Positions 1-11,789 of a stretch of DNA of 64,000 nt are shown in pieces. This DNA is from Erythrobasidium yunnanense. Its lineage: Eukaryota > Basidiomycota > Cystobasidiomycetes > Erythrobasidiales > Erythrobasidiaceae. The position numbers and the translations under genes are program-made. The stretch covers positions 1,506,065 through 1,570,064 of the forward strand of contig BCJC01000001.1 in NCBI GenBank assembly GCA_001600175.1, read 5' to 3'. The notes beneath the pieces are model-generated. The model did no database searches. It had not been told where the DNA came from and worked only from the letters and a program-made list of their open reading frames with translations. The first letter of the stretch is position 1; every line of letters begins with the position of its first letter.

Positions 1-2289
1 CAGGATGAAGATAATTACAGGACAGGGAAGAAGAGGATCGTTAGGAGCCATCTATTGATGCGGGCGTATACATCCTTGGATAGACAAAGCTCGAGTGCTG
101 TCGTGCGTCCAGGTAATTCAGCTTGGCATTTGCCTCTACTGCTTCGACCGACAACTTACGTAGGAGCGGCAGCTCAATGAGGTTGAATGGAGCCACGTAG
201 ACGAACTGATCTGGTGCTCGGACTGCAGAGATGGTTTCTAGAGATACGAGAGATGGTTAGAGTCCCTTGTGAATAACTAGTGTTAGCATGTATAGCTAGA
301 GAAGCTCACTCTGCGCGAAGAACGCCATATATTGCGCGATTGCATCATCTGCGACATTGCTATAACTCGTTCCGAAGAGGGCGATGAGGATGTTGAGCAG
401 GATGACAATAGTCAAGATAGTCCAGGCCTATCAAGGAGGAGCAGGTCAGCGCTCAAGGCATGCTCAATGGGCATCGGAGACAGACGCACGTAGTATAAGA
501 TCATGCCATATGGATAGCTCAGCCCTTCATCTGCGTAGGTCTCGAAGTCTGGAGAGCCGAGAAGACCTTGTAGAAGCGAGTGTATAATAGTGCTAGTCGC
601 GTCGCGTGATTCGTCGGCAAAGTCGAGACCTGTAAGAGCTTGAAGGAAACCCATTGATAGAATGGCCAGCAGAGCGAAAAAACTAGATTCCAGGTGGTGG
701 TTTTCAGCTTGGCAGATAAGCATACAATGAGACCACGTACATGGCGCTCTCCTTCATCATACGGCCAACGACAATCTGCATGCTTCCGAAGAAAGTGAAG
801 AGATCGAAGACGGCTGGAATGTCGTAAGAGGCCATTTAGATTTTGATTCGCAAGGAGTTGAAGGGACATCGACCTACTTGTGAGCTTGGCCCATACTAGA
901 GGGGCTGCGCAGGAGAGAACTTTGAACGCTTCGCGTCTGTACATTACTGCCTTGTCTTCGTCGTGCGTTGCGAGATCCGCGATACGTAACCTACGATTCA
1001 TATCACAAGATCAGTAAGAAACATGCGTGGCTTCGCAGAAGGTCACCTACCCGAGTGCGACAAACGCCAGCGTATAGATTGACAAGCTGACAATCGTCCA
1101 GAAGTTGATAGCTGCAAGCGATCTGATCTTTGAGAATCTGACTATCTCTTCTAGTGTATAGCCGGCCACTTGGATGTAGAAGATATAGTCTTCTAGACCG
1201 AATTCTCGGTCCGGAGTCTGGATTGCTAGTGTATAGCACACGAGGAAGAGGATCCATAGCAGGATGCGGAGGACGTTTTGATAGCGCGGGACAGCGAGTC
1301 TGGATGGGTCTGCGAGGACTTTGCATGTAAGCTTAATGCGAGCGGTAAAATGTGGAAAAAGCCGGCTGACCGAGTCCACCCATCTTCTGCCAGATTTTGT
1401 ACACCACATGGCCCTTCTCATCTCGTTCTTGTACGAGCTATTGCTCATAGTCAGTCAATCTTCTTCGTTCATCAGGGTAGAATCTCCCTCACGTGACCTT
1501 TCCAGAGCGCGAAGATAGTCTTCTGCGACTCTGCGCTCGACAAGAAGATTGGCAGATGCAGATCACTTGCAAGCTCGATAGCCGACAGCGGGAGTGAGAC
1601 GTCTCCATCTGATTCGATTCTGCTAAACCGCGTGCTGAGGATTTGATACTGTTCTTCTGCGGGAAACTTGGCGACTACGCGTCTGGCTGCTACTTCACAG
1701 GCTAGCTTGTGGTTCATGTGCTCATCGTAGTCGGATGGATTTCCTGAAACGCGCGGAAAAAGGTGATGTCAGTCTGACCGCGTGTGAAAAAACTGCAGAT
1801 CTTCTGCTGTGAAGCAGTGTCCGGAGTTGCACTCACTATATGCATCCTTTGCAAACAGAGAACTTGCGACGAGCAAGCAGTACGGGACAGCCTGCTTGAA
1901 GTCTCCCCCTGCCAAGTAGAACGCTTTTATGGCTTCTGGAGTAAGGATGCTTCCGTTCGCAGCTGTGATATCTTCATCTTCTACCTGAAGTGGGAGGAGC
2001 TTGCATATCATAGCCTTGAGACGGCCAACTATCTTGGTCTAGAGACGTCACAAAAAGCATGGGGAAGAACGGGCATAGAGCCGGGAGAACGAGTGAGCGA
2101 GAGAGAAGCAGCGAATGGAGAGAGCAGGGAGATATTCAGTCCAGACTTCGGTCAGGTTTCGAAGCTGCAAAGCTGGCCTACGCAGACGATAGGGGCTACT
2201 TCATGCTGGGCTGTCCCTCCCATTGTAGTCTCTTGCGCGTCGTCTGTGAGCTGCGACAGGAGCGGGACTTGCTCAGAAGAAGCTGGCAT
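1..2289 (-). CDS. YVC1: YVC1/TRP-type vacuolar cation channel, 3' end beyond window
   Basis: Vacuolar-membrane cation channel that in yeasts releases calcium from the vacuole under osmotic stress; this role is taken from the family. The frame pieces (about 2038-1769, 1717-1472, 1448-1047, 1001-835, 723-412, 240-16) read as family-typical blocks: KLLPLQVEDEDI, a segment around STRFSRIESDGDVSLPLSA, the membrane stretch ILLWILFLVCYTLAIQTPDR, and the pore-side block APFNLIELPLLPLE. The last block is restored by removing a 62-nt intron at 98-159. The start at 2289 rests on an inferred 143-nt intron (2039-2181) and is uncertain. The 3' end is cut: an intron donor lies at about position 15. It is divergent from the next gene, with 64 bases between start codons. 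The family is clear; the exact exons less so. Confidence 0.8.
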
Positions 2290-2353
2290 CTTGATTGAAG
2301 CTGGTCAAGATGAACGAAAGCCAAGCGACTTTGGTCTCAAACGATTAAAAAAG

Positions 2354-3270
2354 ATGCCTCATGTTGCAGCTATCATCGGAGTGAGCTCACAACAGCTACA
2401 TAGACGCTACAACATTGCTAATGGTAGCTGCTCCAGGCCTCGGTGTTTGTAGCCGGAACCGCGATCCTCTTCAACGAGTTGATTCTGCAGCCGGCGCTGG
2501 AAGAACGGCGCAGGCGCAGAGAGGACGAAGAGATGGAAGCTGCAATACAACTATCCCTGCGCGAAAACTACCGCTGGAACGACAATACTCACGATTCTGG
2601 AACCGGCTTTGGCGCGAGCGCAGTCAATCCTTTCGCCGATGAGCAGCCTGCGACACTGCGAAGAAGGCATGGTCGTTCGCAAGCTTATAGCGATGAAGAT
2701 AGCCAACGCTGGAGCCAGCCCGGCCATGTTTCGTCAAATGCGAGCGCCGGCTATCATACCCCGGCAGCATCGGTCGCAGCATTGCCAGAGATGCAAGAGA
2801 GAGCTACTTCACCTACTCTTACCATCCGATCTCCTTCTCATACTGCGCGTAGCTTGGACGATACCGGCAGCTTGTCCGACGAAGAAATACATCGTCTTTT
2901 GTCCCCTCCTCTAGATCCAGATCTCCCTGCGACGAGCGCCCATTCGAACGACACACATCTACTTTCTTCTCTGATGGATCGCGCTGCGATACATGGGAGC
3001 CGGCCGCCCAGTCCTATACCGACTTTACGCTCCATCAGTACAGAAACAGTTTTTGTAGAATCTAGACCCGCAAGCCCATTCTCGATGATAGACACGGAGT
3101 CCTGGTCAGGCAGTGCTAGAGCGCGATCGGCGAATACAAGCGATGCCGAATCTGCCTGGTCAGACTTGGGTGAAGATAGCTCGAGTGACGAAGAGGGTGC
3201 ATCACGGCATGGCAGCATCAAATTACCAAATGCACACTGTCCTGGTTCGCAATATCATGCACACGCTTGA
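2354..3270 (+). CDS. Membrane-anchored protein with a ubiquitin-interacting motif
   Basis: Two exons (2354-2380 and 2437-3270) give 286 residues. The intron at 2381-2436 (gtgagc...ctccag) joins MPHVAAIIG to ASVFVAGTAIL, making one hydrophobic stretch at about residues 4-21. An Arg/Glu-rich helix follows and then DEEMEAAIQLSLREN (about residues 40-54). This fits the ubiquitin-interacting motif consensus: acidic run, hydrophobic, x-x-Ala-hydrophobic-x-x-Ser. The remaining 230 residues are rich in Ser, Pro and acidic residues and look disordered. I do not recognise the gene as a whole. A single-anchor protein that binds ubiquitin on the cytosolic side of an organelle is an inference from this layout. 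It is divergent from the YVC1 gene and convergent with the Myb gene. Confidence 0.7.
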
Positions 3271-3769
3271 AGCTGTCTACGGACATCTGTAACACCGCAA
3301 AAATCTGTGTCATGGGCGCACCTTTCTTCCCATTCTCGTTCCTTCTTACTTCCTATATGTAGCTAGATTAGTGTATCCCTTACCACCGTAGCTATAGTCA
3401 GCTTGTATTCCCTCACTGTACTCCTCGTCAGCAAATACGGCATTCATTCCCGCCCTGTATAGTCTTTCCCCTTCTTCACGTATAGCACACTCATATAGCA
3501 GTTTCTCTCGTTGTTCATTATCTTTTCGTTATGTTTGGGTGTAAGATGCTGGGTCATCAGGGTAGCATGGACACGCAAGGCAAAAAATACGATCTGATAC
3601 AGCATATATTGCGTGCACTGCTACTTCTTACTGCTGGCACTGCACTGCAACTGATACATATCAACAAGTGGTACATATTGCTTTCATTCTTACGTTACGC
3701 TCATCTAAATAACGGAAGGCGCTGTATCCAGTCGGCCTGTAAGGGCCAATCCACAAGATGTAAGGGACG
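3271..3769. other. Convergent intergenic stretch
   Basis: About 500 bases lie between two converging stop codons. The stretch is AT-richer and pyrimidine-rich, as expected of two 3' untranslated regions. A 95-codon frame on the plus strand (3531-3815) has no recognisable motif and runs into the last exon of the Myb gene, so I do not call it. Confidence 0.5.
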
Positions 3770-6700
3770 CTACTCGTCCATTGCTTCTTTTTTCGAGTTT
3801 CTACTGTTTTCGTAGGCTGCGACGGCTGCTTCAAGCTGGGGCCGAAGGTGTTCTATACTTTTCGGCAGACTTTCCCCGCCTGCAAAATCCATTCCCAGAA
3901 TCAGCGTATACCTTACCAAGCTTATTCATTTCAATGACTTACATTTCAAGCCTCTCAACCACCTCTGCCTACATTGATGATACGATCTATCCGGCAGTTC
4001 CTTCGCTACGTAATCCCACTTCGTACCATGTTTCACAATGCCTTTCACTAGCATTTCATCTTCTTTGACTGTCCACTTAATATATGGCGATCTAGATTTC
4101 TTCGCTAGAGCAGCTGCGGGAGTCATTCCTTTATTCAGGTCTTCAGGGTCGATGAGAGGGTGATATTGAGAGATCGGGAGGGAGAGCTGTTGTGCGATCG
4201 TCATTTGAGAGGTGGGTTGAGAGGGTGTAGGTGGGGGAAGGGGAGCAGTGAACGTTTCGTAGGATGGGGAATAGTCGGGCATAGAAGGGAATTGCTGGAG
4301 GTGATTGGGAGGATAAGGAGATGCATAGCCTGTAGAAGGCGTACCGGATGTCGCGTTATATGCAGAAGCGTCATATTGTGGTAAAGCAGCGTTGTTGCCG
4401 CCTAAATTTGGCGAGTGGTGATCTTGTAAAGTGGATTGAGGAAGAGGTGGGAATACGAAGGGCTGGTATTGAGATGTCGAAGTGGAAGGGTATGATATAG
4501 ACGTAGACGAAGAAACAGCATTGTTATCGTTGGCATCGAAGTTGGGAGAGTAGAATGTGGTAGGTGCAGGTATATTTGCAGGCTGATATGTGAATGCATC
4601 TCCAAGCGATGTCGCATTCCCGTTCTGCGTTTGAGTAGCCGTCGAAGCCACTGCAGGCGCACCAGCATTCGAGGCACTGTTCAATCCTCCACCGCTACCG
4701 CTACCGCTGAACAAAGCCTGCTGCATGTTTTTCGCAGCATTCGTTCCCCCACCTTTCTGTGCTTTATTCTGTCCCCCAGGTCCAGTTGAAGCACTCGCAG
4801 CTTGGTCCGCCAATACATCCAGCGCAGAGATTTGTCTTTCGATGCCATTGGGCGTCTGTGGCGCTGCTCCTCCCTTCGGTACAGAGGTTGATTTCGATTT
4901 CGAGGTTACCGACGAGGAAGAAGGTCGTGCACTTTGCGAGACGCTTCTGCGGGAATTACGTCCGTCCCGATTTATAGAAGGGCGAGAGGAAGTGGATGGG
5001 TCGTCTTGGTATTCTCCACTATCGACGCCATCCTCGTACTCGTCGTCGCCGGAGCCATCGATCTCATCTTGAATCGTAGTAGGCCACTCATCATCTATCT
5101 CCGCGTCTACCGCAGTTGCTGGATCTTGCGTGACAGCTCTTGAACGAAGAGCTCTAGCTTCTCCACCCATGCTCGCATCATCGCGCATCGTCTCTGCCGC
5201 AGCTAGTAAGTCTTCCATACTTCCTTCCGGTTGTAGACCATCCTCATGTCCCCCGCTTCCATTCGCCGTTGTCATATTACCTACAGACTGTTGTTGGGAT
5301 GCAAGCTGTAAGTGCTGTCCAGCGAACAACAGACCAGGCGACTGGTTCATCAAGTTTCCAATCTTGTTGAACGAAATAGTCTTCGTCTTGTTAGGCGAAC
5401 CAAGCGGTCTTCCTATCTTTTTCTTCTTCTTAGCAGGTCTACCACTACTCTCATCAGGTGTTCCCCCTCCTCCATCTACCTTCTCTTCGACAGCAGGAGA
5501 AAACGCGTCTTCAGAATAATCGTCGTCATCGTCCTCTTGATCCTCGACCGCTTCCTTATATGAACGCGCGCTGCGTCGTTTGGAAGTCCGCCTCTTCGCG
5601 GGAGGCGCAATCTCGACAGGAGCAGGAGCAGCGGATGGTCTACGAGGATGAGTAACGGAGGGTCGTCTAAGCTCCGCCGGCGGGCTCTTCGGCCTGCGCT
5701 TAGGTTGCCATGGAAGAGGGTAAGGAAGATGATAACCGACATCGCTCGCTGATGCTACTGAAGCTGCGGGTGCGGCAGGAGCGGCACGAAGATTTGGTAT
5801 GTGCTTGTACACGCGCTGTATCCTTTTCGAAGCGCAGAGCAGGAGCTCCGTCTCTGCGTCGCCCATAGTCACTCGCTTGCGCGAGCGAGGTCTCTCAGGT
5901 TTGGGTAGTGGAGGGAGTGCGATGCTCTGAACAGGCGCCGAAGGTCCCGCCTGAGCGGTATTTGCGCTACTGAGAGCCACTAACGGAACCCCAGGAGACT
6001 GTGATGTTGATTGATCATCACTAGATATTGCTCTTTGGGTAGTTGTAGCAAGATCATCGTTGATGGGTGCACGCGACGCGCTACTAGCTTGATCCTGCAG
6101 CGTCCCATCATCAAGCAGGATGGGCGTCTTCTCTCTCTCTCTTCGCGGTTCATCGACTGGAGAGACAGTCTCTATGGGTTTTGTAACAGTTTGTATAGGC
6201 CGAGCTGGGAGAAGGGTCGGTTGGACAGCTATTGTGCTGAGCAAGAAGGATCGCAGGCTTGCTAGCTCTCTTTGTAGGCGTTCTTTTGCAGACTCGGAGT
6301 GTGCGAGCTGTGGTACTTGCTATATCAGCATTTTGCGATACCTTGTGGAAAGGCATAATCGACTGACACGCGTGCGAAGACGTTGTATTTCAGCCTGAGA
6401 GGTCTTAACGTTGTCAGTTGTAATCTATGAAGCATTCTACATCAATCCTTGCTGTTCACATCAGATCATGCGCAAGGTCGCCCTCACCTGACTAGTTTCG
6501 CCAGGCTTGGATATTCCTGTCCTTTTGGCAAGCAAGTCTGCCTGTTTTCTTAAGTGTGCATTCTCTACGAGTAATCGTTGATAATCGTCGTCTGCGAACA
6601 TGGTGTGACGATGGATTGTGGTAGATTTGGCAGGCAGAACTGGAGCATCTTGTTCGTCGTCGCTGTCCAAGTCGATGTCCATAGCACGATTGATGTTTTC

Positions 6701-6775
6701 TTCTGTATCATTTGTAATCTCTCGCTGCTTTCCTTTTGCCTTGTCCGACATCGCAGGCGTATCCAGATCCATCAT
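3770..6775 (-). CDS. Myb/SANT-domain nuclear protein with N-terminal coiled coil and AT-hook
   Basis: Four exons (6488-6775, 6368-6394, 3943-6307, 3770-3879) give 929 residues. The N-terminal 60 residues are acidic (the opening reads MSDKAKGKQRE after two residues). A leucine-rich coiled coil follows, made by splicing DYQRLLVENAHLRKQADLL to EIQRLRTR and then to KERLQRELASLRS. The middle is long and of low complexity, with an AT-hook-like GRPLGSPNK. Near the C-terminus sits one Myb/SANT repeat with spaced Trp residues (IKWTVKEDEMLVKGI, TKWDYVAKEL, CRQRWLRGL). The last 63-nt intron (3880-3942) adds a short helix ending KKEAMDE. This looks like a sequence-specific DNA-binding or chromatin protein; I cannot name an orthologue. 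ATG 6775 is chosen because further upstream the frame only offers TTG. Confidence 0.75.
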
Positions 6776-7042
6776 GGACGAGAGCTCTGGCCATGCGAGG
6801 TTGACGAGAAGGTAGGGATTCGCCAGGGAAATGCTCGAGATAATCTTCAAGAGAATTATCTGTCAACTTTCTGCTCTTGCTTTTGCTCCAATTCGTTGAC
6901 CATCTTGTTCATATCGAACACCGCGAAACCAAGCGCGACCAAGCTCTCTCTTCTTCAGGTCGACTGGCGACGCAAACGGGCAACAAATAGGCGACATTGC
7001 AGTGCATCGACATCGTTCACACAAGCATAGTAGCCTCCCACC
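6776..7042. promoter_or_regulatory. Shared divergent promoter, Myb gene / SEC27
   Basis: These 267 bases separate two start codons pointing away from each other, so both promoters and 5' untranslated regions must fit here. I see no clear TATA box and no coding potential. Confidence 0.5.
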
Positions 7043-10000
7043 ATGCTCCTCGAAGTCAACGTGAGGGAACTGGCTCGCCCAAAATGCAGGCTCGAAAGGC
7101 GCCCAGAAAGCTGACATCTCGGACCGCAGCGCAAGCTCCTAGCAAGGTCATCACGCGTCAAGGCACTCTCATTCTCCCAGTCGCAACCCTGGCTCCTGGC
7201 TGGATTATATACGGGCAATTGCTTCATATGGAACCACGAAACAGGCGCTCTCGTCAAGACATTTGAAGTCACAGAAGTCCCAGTACGATGTGTGGCTTTC
7301 ATCGAGCGAAAGAACTGGTTCATATGCGGTTCCGACGACTTCCATCTGCGAGTGTACAACTACAACACGTCGGAGCGCATAACGGCATTCGAAGCGCATC
7401 CAGACTACATTAGGTGAGTCAGTAAGTCCTACTACGTATGTATCCAGGGTGGTGTGCTCCACGCTGGCTGCATGCAGAGTAGGGCAGGATTGGGCGCGCA
7501 AAAGGCTGACCTGAGTCGCGCACACCCGCTCTACGCTCGCAGATGCCTGGCAGTACACCCCACACAGCCATTAGTGCTCACAGGAAGTGATGATATGACT
7601 ATCAAGCTCTGGAATTGGGAGCAGGGCTGGAAGTGTGTTCAGGTACGGTGCCAGCTCTCACCTCGTCGCCCAAGGCACCAAGGTCGCGCTTTCGCTGAGC
7701 TTCGCCTGACGCCTTGTGTGATAACAGACCTTCGAAGGACACACACATTACATCATGAACCTCGCTTTCAACCCCAAAGACAACAACACCTTCGCTTCAG
7801 CCTGCTTGGACAGGACTGTCAAAGTATGGTCTCTAGGCTCACCTACTGCGAATTTCACATTGGACGCACATGATAAAGGCGTAAATTACGTAGAGTACTA
7901 CCATGGGGGAGACAAGCCTTATATCGTGACGACCGGCGACGACAGGTACGACTTCTGTATCCTTTTACCTCCCGTCGTGCACGCATGACTGACAGTGTAT
8001 GTAACGCGCAGACTCGTCAAGATCTGGGACTATCACTCGAAATCATGTATTCAAGTTCTTGAAGGCCATACCTCCAACGTATCATTCGCCATCTTCCACC
8101 CTTCGCTACCCATCATCATCTCAGGCTCAGAGGACGGGACAGTCAAGATCTGGAACAACTCGACGTACAGACTGGAGAACACACTCAATTATGGACTCGA
8201 GAGATGTTGGTGTATCGCGTACTCTAACAAAGGGAACGACGTAGGATTCGGATTCGATGAGGGCGCTGTAGTAGTCAAGGTGCGTTCGCCTTCCTCTCTC
8301 TTTGCTACAGTCGCAGTCACTGATGATTTATGTCGTGTGTAGCTCGGAAAAGAAGAACCCTCAGTCTCGATGGACAACGCAGGCAAAGTCGTCTATGCCC
8401 GCAACAGCGAGATCGTATCTACGAACCTGCAAGGCGCAGCGGACGACGAGGACTTCACTGATGGTCAAAAGATCACTGGAGCTGTTCGAGACATGGGCAC
8501 TACCGAGATTTATGCTCAGAGCTTGCAGCACAGTCCGAATGGACGGTGAGCCTGGTCTTTCAACCTTCTTTTGTGGACATGAGCTGATGAAGGGGTTTGC
8601 ATGCAGATTCGTGACTGTCTGCGGAGATGGCGAATACATCATCTACACTGCTCTAGCATGGCGCAACAAAGCCTTCGGATCCGGATCCGGCTTCGCCTGG
8701 GCCAGCGACAGCAACACGTACGCTGTGCGGGACGGTTCTTCCACCAGTACCAAAACATCACCCATCAAAGTCTTCAGAAACTTCAAAGAACGCGCTGGGC
8801 TAGTTAAGGGAATTAACTATGCGACATCGGGGATTTGGGGTGGAAGTCTGCTTTGTGTCAAAGGGAATGGATTTGTATGCTTTTATGATTGGGAGAATGG
8901 CGCGCTCGTTAGACGTATCGAAGTGGACGCTACTCAGGTCATTCATAATTCAACCTCTCTCAGGATAAAAAATCGCTGAAAACGTGCCATTTGCAATAGG
9001 TCTCCTGGTCGCAAACCGGTACACAGGTCGCCATCACCTCCTCCGAATCATTCTACGTCCTCCGCTTCTCTCGCGAAGAATATACAAACTTCGTAGACAA
9101 CGGCGGCGACTTGGGAGACGAAGGTGTTGAAGACGCATTCGAACTAATTGCGGACATCAATGAAGTCGTCAAGACTGGAAAATGGGTAGAGGACTGCTTC
9201 ATCTACACAACCGCGAATAATCGGTTGAACTACCTCGTCGGAGGAATGACGAATACCATCTCGCACTTCGATTCGTGCGTGTCGGTTTCATATGTTTATA
9301 ATGAGTCGTGAAGTTGACATGTGGTGATGTTGCAGCCAAATGTACCTCCTTGGCTACATTCCCCAGCACAACCGCATCTACGTCTGCGACAAGGATGTCA
9401 GCATCTACGCATACTCTCTTTCCCTCTCGGTCATCGAGTACCAGTCTGCTATCCTGCGAGGCGATCTCGAAGCAGCCAATGGCTTGTTGCCATCAATCCC
9501 TAATGACCAGAGGAACAAGATTGCTCGCTTCCTCGAGTTGCAGGGTGGGTTCATGCCAGTATCGGGAGCGACATTACGGCTAACAAACGCGTATTGCTTG
9601 CTACAGACATGAAGGACTTGGCGCTCGAAGTATCTACCGATGTCGACCAGAAGTTCGAGCTCGCGCTCTCGCTCGACGATCTAGAACAAGCCATTTCCAT
9701 CGCCGAATCCAGCAGTACAGGCAAGCCTGGCGCCGGCGGTAATGAGCTAAAATGGCGAGCCTTAGGCGACCGTGCCTTACAATCCTGGAAGATCGACCTC
9801 GCCAGCAAGTGTTTCAGCAACGCAGGCGATCTACCTGCACTCTTGTTGGTATACTCGTCAATTGGAGATAAAGAGGGGTTGAAAGACTTGGCGGAGAAAG
9901 CGCTGCAGAAGGGGCTGAACAATATTGCATTCGCGGCACTGCTGCAGTGCCAGGATACGAACGCTTGTGTGGATCTGTTGATCAAGACGGATAGAATTCC

Positions 10001-10499
10001 AGAAGCGGCTCTCTTTGCGAGATCGTACGCACCAAGGTGAGCTTGATCCTGCACTTACGGTCAATCCGTTTCTTGGCTGACATATATTTTTGCCTTACTC
10101 GTCTCCAGCCAAGCTGCTCGTGTGGTCCACGCATGGAAAGCCGACTTGGAAAGCAAGAAGAAGTCCAAGATTGCCGTCGGGCTTGCCAATCCCGAAGAAG
10201 ACGCCGAGCTTTTCTCAAACTGGGAAGAATCCCTCTCCCTCGAATCCCAAGGCGGTGCTCGGTCTTCTGCACAACAACCTGACTTGATCCAAGTTGAAGA
10301 CACAGCAGACCTCGTTTCGAAACTCAATATCTCGAATGGGGAGAATGGGAGCTTGGTCGATAATGAGCAAGTAGAGCAGAGGGATCAGGAGATACAAGAA
10401 CAGTTTGGATATAATTATCAACAACCACCGCCTGCGCCGCATGCGAACTCGTCTCACCCGATCCAGACGGAGGATGGAGAGGTCGACCTGCTGGCGTAA
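7043..10499 (+). CDS. SEC27: Coatomer (COPI) beta-prime subunit
   Basis: WD40 subunit of the COPI coat, which returns cargo from the Golgi to the ER. Eleven exons (7043-7060, 7130-7413, 7543-7642, 7728-7945, 8012-8279, 8343-8545, 8607-8937, 9000-9274, 9336-9544, 9607-10036, 10109-10499) give 908 residues, the usual length. The first exon encodes only MLLEVN and joins to RKLLARSSRVKALSF, the family's N-terminus. WD repeats follow (for example VLTGSDDMTIKLWNWE, FASACLDRTVKVWSL, IISGSEDGTVKIWN), then the coatomer WD-associated region and the alpha-solenoid (LRGDLEAANGLLPSIP, GDLPALLLVYSSIGD). All introns are 50-130 nt with GT-AG ends. The C-terminus is an acidic, proline-rich tail. Family and exon joins are secure. 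Confidence 0.96.
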
Positions 10500-10809
10500 A
10501 CTTCAGCTGGCGATGTTGGACTATGAAGAGTCTGAAGGAGATGCGGAGGGTGCACAAGGCTTCCGTAGGGCTCACGGCCAGTCGCACGATTAGTAAAGCC
10601 GTTTTTGGCTGCCATCCGAGGTTTTGTACTAGATAGAGGGCTTGCTATGGAACGAAGTTTACGATTATACGCAATGCTCTGTGCTCCGATTAACGAAGGC
10701 TTGACGACTGACTGGAGATGACAGGACAGGAACCTCGATTTCCCATTTGCAAGCTTCTATGGCTACAACAGGCACCTCTTTTCAGTACATCCAGATAACG
10801 CTCTATCGA
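10500..10809. other. Convergent intergenic stretch
   Basis: About 310 bases lie between the SEC27 stop and the SAP18 stop on the opposite strand. I see only presumed 3' untranslated sequence. Confidence 0.5.
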
Positions 10810-11691
10810 CTAGTCTTCCCTCTCTGGCGTGTCGTCTCTCCTGCTGTCCCTCCGCGCTCGCCCGTTGATGTTCAATCCTGCATCTCTTCTGTCATTACTG
10901 CCGTTATCTGGTGCCGGTGGTGCCCTTCTTCCTACACCCATGATGCTCATGCCTCCTCTCCCACTCAGTAACGGATTGAACCTATTGCTTCCCGAAGGCC
11001 CTGAGCCAGCGCCTCTTCCTCTGCCTCGTATCCTCTGATCGCCTGCAACTCCCCATGCCTCATCGGCTTCACTCACACCGACACCGTTCCTCCCTGGCAG
11101 AGTTGACGATGAAGAAGATAGAGACGAAGCTGCAGCTGTACCACGTATTGATGGGATGATGTTGCCATTCCCAGCTCCAGGTCCACCAGGTCCTCCCGGT
11201 CCAGTTATGTATGCGATATCCAAGAAGTCACCCGGGACGAATCTATGCTGATCCAGTGTCTTGAGGGAAGGGTCGTTCCTCCCACCTCTTCCTCCATTAT
11301 TCTGGTCATGTAGCGCGAATTTCCCAGCGAGGTCTCTCGCAAAGACGAATCCCAAATCTTTATGCGACCATGAGTCAGGATCAGATTCCGAAGCTCTGTA
11401 GACGTGTCTGATAGCGAGTTTTGCATTTCCTGGGGAGCGGAGGTTGGGTGCTACAGACCGTAGCAGGATCACGACTTCTCGTAGGGACATGTCCTTCCAT
11501 GCATAGACGTTGTATTCGTATTTCGATAGATGTAGGTCGACATTGCGGTACGCTCCCAGCTCGTTGTGACCTGATCCAGCTTTGACAAACGCGCGAAGCA
11601 GGAAGGGGGAGGTCTGGCAGAAAGCATTAGCATTTAAGCATCATGTGCGTATATTGTATCCCACTCTGGATCTATCCAACGTCGAGCTCAT
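10810..11691 (-). CDS. SAP18: SAP18-like protein (Sin3-associated / exon-junction ASAP complex)
   Basis: Small ubiquitin-fold protein of the Sin3 histone deacetylase and ASAP splicing complexes. Two exons (11665-11691, 10810-11613) give 276 residues. The tiny first exon reads MSSTLDRSR and is joined by a 51-nt intron to TSPFLLRAFVKAGSGHN, matching the family start (D-R-x-K-T-x-P-F-L-L-R). The conserved helix and sheet region follows (YAWKDMSLREVVILLRSV, KDLGFVFA, FVPGDFLDIAYI). The family core ends at about residue 150. The rest is a Gly/Arg/Ser-rich tail with RG repeats, longer than in animal SAP18. The start codon lies 98 bases from that of the divergent cornichon gene, so the two share a promoter. 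Confidence 0.92.
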
Positions 11692-11789
11692 CCTTCAATC
11701 TGCCTTTTAATTGTCGTTGGATCAAGAGAGCTCGCTGGTCTGCTCTGCTCCCTACGAAACATCCAAGAAATCCAACAAATCCAGCAACA
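11692..11789. promoter_or_regulatory. Compact divergent promoter, SAP18 / cornichon
   Basis: Only 98 bases separate the two ATG codons. Both transcription starts must lie here or the 5' untranslated regions must overlap. Confidence 0.5.

Noticed and set aside
3531-3815. 95-codon plus-strand frame in the convergent gap after the UIM gene
   Set aside because: Low-complexity, no motif, and it overlaps the last exon of the Myb gene.
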